This document shows, piece by piece, positions 61,710 through 64,000 of a stretch of DNA of 64,000 nucleotides. The stretch is from Histoplasma ohiense. Lineage: Eukaryota; Ascomycota; Eurotiomycetes; Onygenales; Ajellomycetaceae. Under the pieces are notes generated by a model, which had not been told where the DNA came from, ran no database searches, and saw only the letters and a list, made by a program, of their open reading frames with translations. The DNA is taken from the NCBI GenBank assembly GCA_017607445.1, contig JAEVHH010000003.1, forward strand, positions 2,480,001-2,544,000, written 5' to 3'. Both the position numbers and the translations under genes were made by a program. Numbering within the stretch: the stretch's first letter is position 1; the number at the start of each line of letters is the position of its first letter.

Positions 61710-62074
61710 ATTGCTTCTCTTTTTTATAAGAGCTGCTCTCAGTGATTGTATAGATTGCTTGCTAGTAGATAATTGCATTTCTGTATTGTAAGTCTCATTT
61801 GTTGATAGCAGTGTATCAATTGTGTCCTCTAGATAGCTTGTATACACATTGTTATCAATTTTTTAATGAGATGAAATTGGTGGATTCTTTGGTTGCCAGA
61901 GGTTGTATGCAGAGAAGCAAAAAGAATTTCTTTTCTTTTGAAGATTTCTCTTCTCTTTTAACTTGATCATCATCAAAGTTTCTTGCCTTTCTGCTGTGAT
62001 TTTTCATCTTCAATAAAAGAATTTTTTTAAAATTTTATATCATTGTTCTCTCTCTCTCTCTTTTTTATATCAAA

Positions 62075-62961
62075 ATGAGCTTTCTTGATTACTCTGATTT
62101 TAAGTAAGTTGTTTCTTGAGTGCTTATCACATATTATTGTTGATGTTTCTTGTCAGTGGTGTTATTAGTGTGGTCATGTGTGCCACTAGCTCTTTTCTGT
62201 ATAGTGCCATTCACTGTTTGCTTGTTATATTGCTCTAGATTTAGCTCTAATCATGTGCTGCACAACAGTTGAATTCTGTGTGAACATTGTCCCCCAAGCT
62301 GAGGGATGTTGACTTTTGATGTGCATTGAAGTCAAATGTCTGAAAGTGTTGTGAGGCTTGTGCCTCTGCAGGAAAATCCTGCAAATCTATGAGTATTTCC
62401 TTTTTCTTTTTCTTCAAATTTGCTTTTGGATAGGTAGTAGTGCTGTTAGCAATGTTGATATACTGATAATGATGCTAGATGTGTGATACACCTCTTCTGA
62501 CTCGCATCATGTGCAGGCAAGTGTTTATCTTCACAGAGGTGGCAGCTGAGAAGAACATGGCCAGCCACAAAAGTCATCTTTGTCATTTAGTTAAACAATT
62601 GAACACATCTCATCTGGTGATGCTGTCTGCTCAGAGTAGAGCAGAGGCAAATGCTCTATGATCTCAGCATCAGACAGCAGCTGAGTCTGCAGAGATGCAG
62701 ATTTTGAAGATCATGATTGTATCTGATTCTTTCAGAGCAGAGACATTAGAGAAAGAGAAGGATGTGAAGAAGGGGATTTTGAGAGTGATGAGCTCTGAAG
62801 ACTCTATAGTGAAGAAGTCAGCTGAGAAGAAGTTGATGAGAGAGGAGTTGAAGAAGGTTGTGAAGAAGTTGATGAAAGAGGAGTTGAAAAAGGTTGTGAA
62901 GACACCAACAGTGAAGGCAGTGGAATATGAGAGGTATGAGCCTCATGATGTGGAGGTGTGA
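62075..62961 (+). pseudogene. Opposite-strand ORF region of Gyp-C (copy C2)
   Basis: ATG at 62075 (MSFLDYSDF), intron 62104-62156 (GTAAGT to CAG, 53 nt), then a short frame. Further on one frame is open from 62479 to 62961 except for a single TGA at about 62659, where a CGA codon would read through. It encodes a basic segment (SHKSHLCHLVKQLNTSHLV) followed by a Lys/Glu-rich tail with repeated MKEELKKVVK. It is better preserved than in C1. Exon structure between the two parts is unresolved and the product is unknown. Confidence 0.5.
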
Positions 62962-63127
62962 AAGAAGATCATGAGAGAGAGGTCTTTCTTCAGTAGATGT
63001 GTCAGTGGATGAAAGGATTGATGAAGAAGAATAGAGAGAAGAAAGCAAATATTCTGTGGAAGAGACATTTGCTGATGTCTTTGCATCTGAAATGAGGTCT
63101 GATGCTTAACAAGTACCAGAGACAGTA

Positions 63128-63153
63128 TATTATTATTATTATTATTATTATTC
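63128..63153 (-). repeat. (TAA)n tail of LINE L3
   Basis: About eight TTA units on the plus strand, exactly at the junction between C2 sequence and L3, which makes it a LINE tail rather than a random microsatellite. Confidence 0.75.
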
Positions 63154-63545
63154 TTCAATTATAGATGTATACAGTCAGTGACTATGACATCTACCTGAAA
63201 TACTTCAGGATTTTTCAAATCAAGAATATTCTAATATACAAAAACAATTTGACACATGCATTAACAGAATTCCAGCCCAGAATCAAACAACTATTCAAAC
63301 TATTCAATCCAAAAATAAAATCAAAAGAATGTCAATGAGTTAGCACAACTCAACTTCAAAACAAAGGAAATAAATATTATAAAAGACAGCAGCTATTAAA
63401 AATCAACAGAAAAGAAAAAACATTTGCAATGACTATTATCAACAAATAATGAAACAAACTGCTTGAAACAAATGAAAATTAACAATAAACAAAGTTAAAG
63501 AAAAGATCAAAATAAAATAAACAAAAACAACTGATCTAAATATCA

Positions 63546-64000
63546 TCAAGTGACACTATTCAAACAAGCTCTTGTAGCAACATTTGACTCATTTAAATAT
63601 TCAATTAAGAACATATTTCCAGCTTTTGTATTGAATAACAAACTCAAATTTAACTGATTCAGTTGATACTTCTCTCTCAGTCTCAATCTTAGTTCTGAAT
63701 ACTTTGTACAAAGTAACAGAAGATGCTCTGGATTTTCATATAACTGACAATCTGAACATAGATCATTTAAATCATCTTTAAACTTTGCTAAATATGATTT
63801 GAAATGTTCATGTCCAAGCTTTAGCTGCATTATTGTAGCAAAAAGTTTCTTCTTACACTTTATTGAGCAAGTCTTCCACTTTGGCTTAGTTTCAAATCTG
63901 GAATAATGCACACTTTTTCTTTGCATGAACCAGACATCTTGCCACTTTTGTAAACATAATTCTCTTATTCTTCTTTTAATAAAAGACCATGTTACAATTC
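63546..64000 (-). CDS. LINE L3 ORF2 C-terminus (partial, open)
   Basis: The minus-strand frame is open from the window edge to the stop at 63546-63548, about 150 codons. It contains W..VWFMQRKSVHYSRF, LKLGHEHFKSYL and a zinc-finger-like CSDCQLYENPEHLLLLC, the C-terminal pattern of LINE ORF2 proteins after RNase H. Unlike every other element ORF here it has no stop in the part seen. Confidence 0.75.
   Translation of the reverse strand, partial: IVTWSFIKRRIRELCLQKWQDVWFMQRKSVHYSRFETKPKWKTCSIKCKKKLFATIMQLKLGHEHFKSYLAKFKDDLNDLCSDCQLYENPEHLLLLCTKYSELRLRLREKYQLNQLNLSLLFNTKAGNMFLIEYLNESNVATRACLNSVT

Larger units (their letters stand above)
61447..63125 (-). mobile_element. Gyp-C copy C2, 3' part only
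   Basis: The 3' LTR (61447-61709) is followed by internal sequence matching C1 10403-11810. It is cut by LINE L3 at about 63126. The left flank GACAG (61442-61446) would be the TSD. pol would lie beyond the LINE, outside the window. Confidence 0.85.
63126..64000 (-). mobile_element. LINE L3, 3' end, different family from L1/L2
   Basis: The 3' end on the left is a (TTA)n run on the plus strand, so the element tail is (TAA)n rather than (CAAA)n. A 3' untranslated stretch (63155-63545) and an open C-terminal ORF follow. It is inserted in C2 and continues beyond the window. Confidence 0.8.

Noticed and set aside
9240..64000. Alternative genetic code with TGA read as an amino acid
   Set aside because: TGA-rich frames might suggest this, but the DOCK gene ends with TGA and uses TGG for Trp. 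The TGAs in elements match decayed CGA codons.
9240..64000. Classical RIP as the cause of decay
   Set aside because: CpA and TpG remain abundant while CpG is nearly absent, so the CpA-targeted process does not explain the main pattern, although a minor contribution cannot be excluded.
1..64000. tRNA and rRNA genes
   Set aside because: I looked for tRNA box A/B patterns and rRNA-like stretches by eye and saw none. A covariance-model scan would be decisive.

Overview
The window comes from a filamentous ascomycete fungus, by inference a eurotiomycete of the Onygenales type. It holds one intact, intronless host gene of normal base composition (2057-8668). This encodes a DOCK-family guanine-nucleotide exchange factor with SH3, DHR-1 and DHR-2 domains. 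Almost everything else is AT-rich, nearly CpG-free nested retrotransposon sequence. Low-GC blocks packed with Ty3/gypsy elements (reported for Blastomyces) and CpG-depleted repeats (reported for Coccidioides) fit this assignment. I recall both from the literature and did not check them here.

Layout. 1-851: two LTRs of family Gyp-A, head to head. 852-2056: unique DNA with a strong hairpin, then the promoter region of the DOCK gene. 2057-8668: DOCK gene. 8669-9240: 3' flank and the edge of the AT-rich block. 9240-64000: a transposon nest that can be taken apart exactly, because most insertions are flanked by matching target-site duplications (TSDs). The oldest layer, called H, is one decayed reading frame now in three pieces (9430-10157, 24674-24729, 51016-52853). 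H was entered by Gyp-C copy C1 (10158-24668, TSD CAGAG), by Gyp-B copy B2 (24730-51010, TSD GCAGA) and by Gyp-A copy A3 (from 52867). C1 was entered by Gyp-B copy B1 (13939-21049, TSD CTGTG). B2 was entered by LINE L1 (26496-33180, 15-bp TSD) and LINE L2 (37295-50031, about 12-bp TSD). L2 was entered by Gyp-A copy A2 (38231-44295, TSD ATACA). A3 was entered by Gyp-B copy B3 (53694-60835, TSD ACTAA) and by Gyp-C copy C2 (from 61447). C2 was entered by a different LINE, L3 (63126 to the window end).

Biology of the elements. All three LTR families are Ty3/gypsy with gag, protease, RT, RNase H, integrase and a chromodomain-like tail. Each seems to carry a primer-binding site complementary to a stretch of its own LTR lying just downstream of a TATA or pyrimidine-rich promoter. 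That is the arrangement of self-primed (Tf1-like) retrotransposons. Gyp-B also carries a second gene on the opposite strand, tail to tail with pol. It has two introns and two cysteine clusters and is recognisable in B1, B2 and B3. Gyp-C has a different opposite-strand ORF in the same place. These antisense cargo genes are the best candidates here for something undescribed.

Mutation. Decay is dominated by CpG to TpG or CpA, with some other C-to-T changes. It is not the classical CpA-targeted RIP pattern. The two LTRs of B3 differ at 19 of 271 positions by my hand alignment. All 19 are transitions and 13 are at CpG sites. Most in-frame stops stand where arginine CGA codons are expected.
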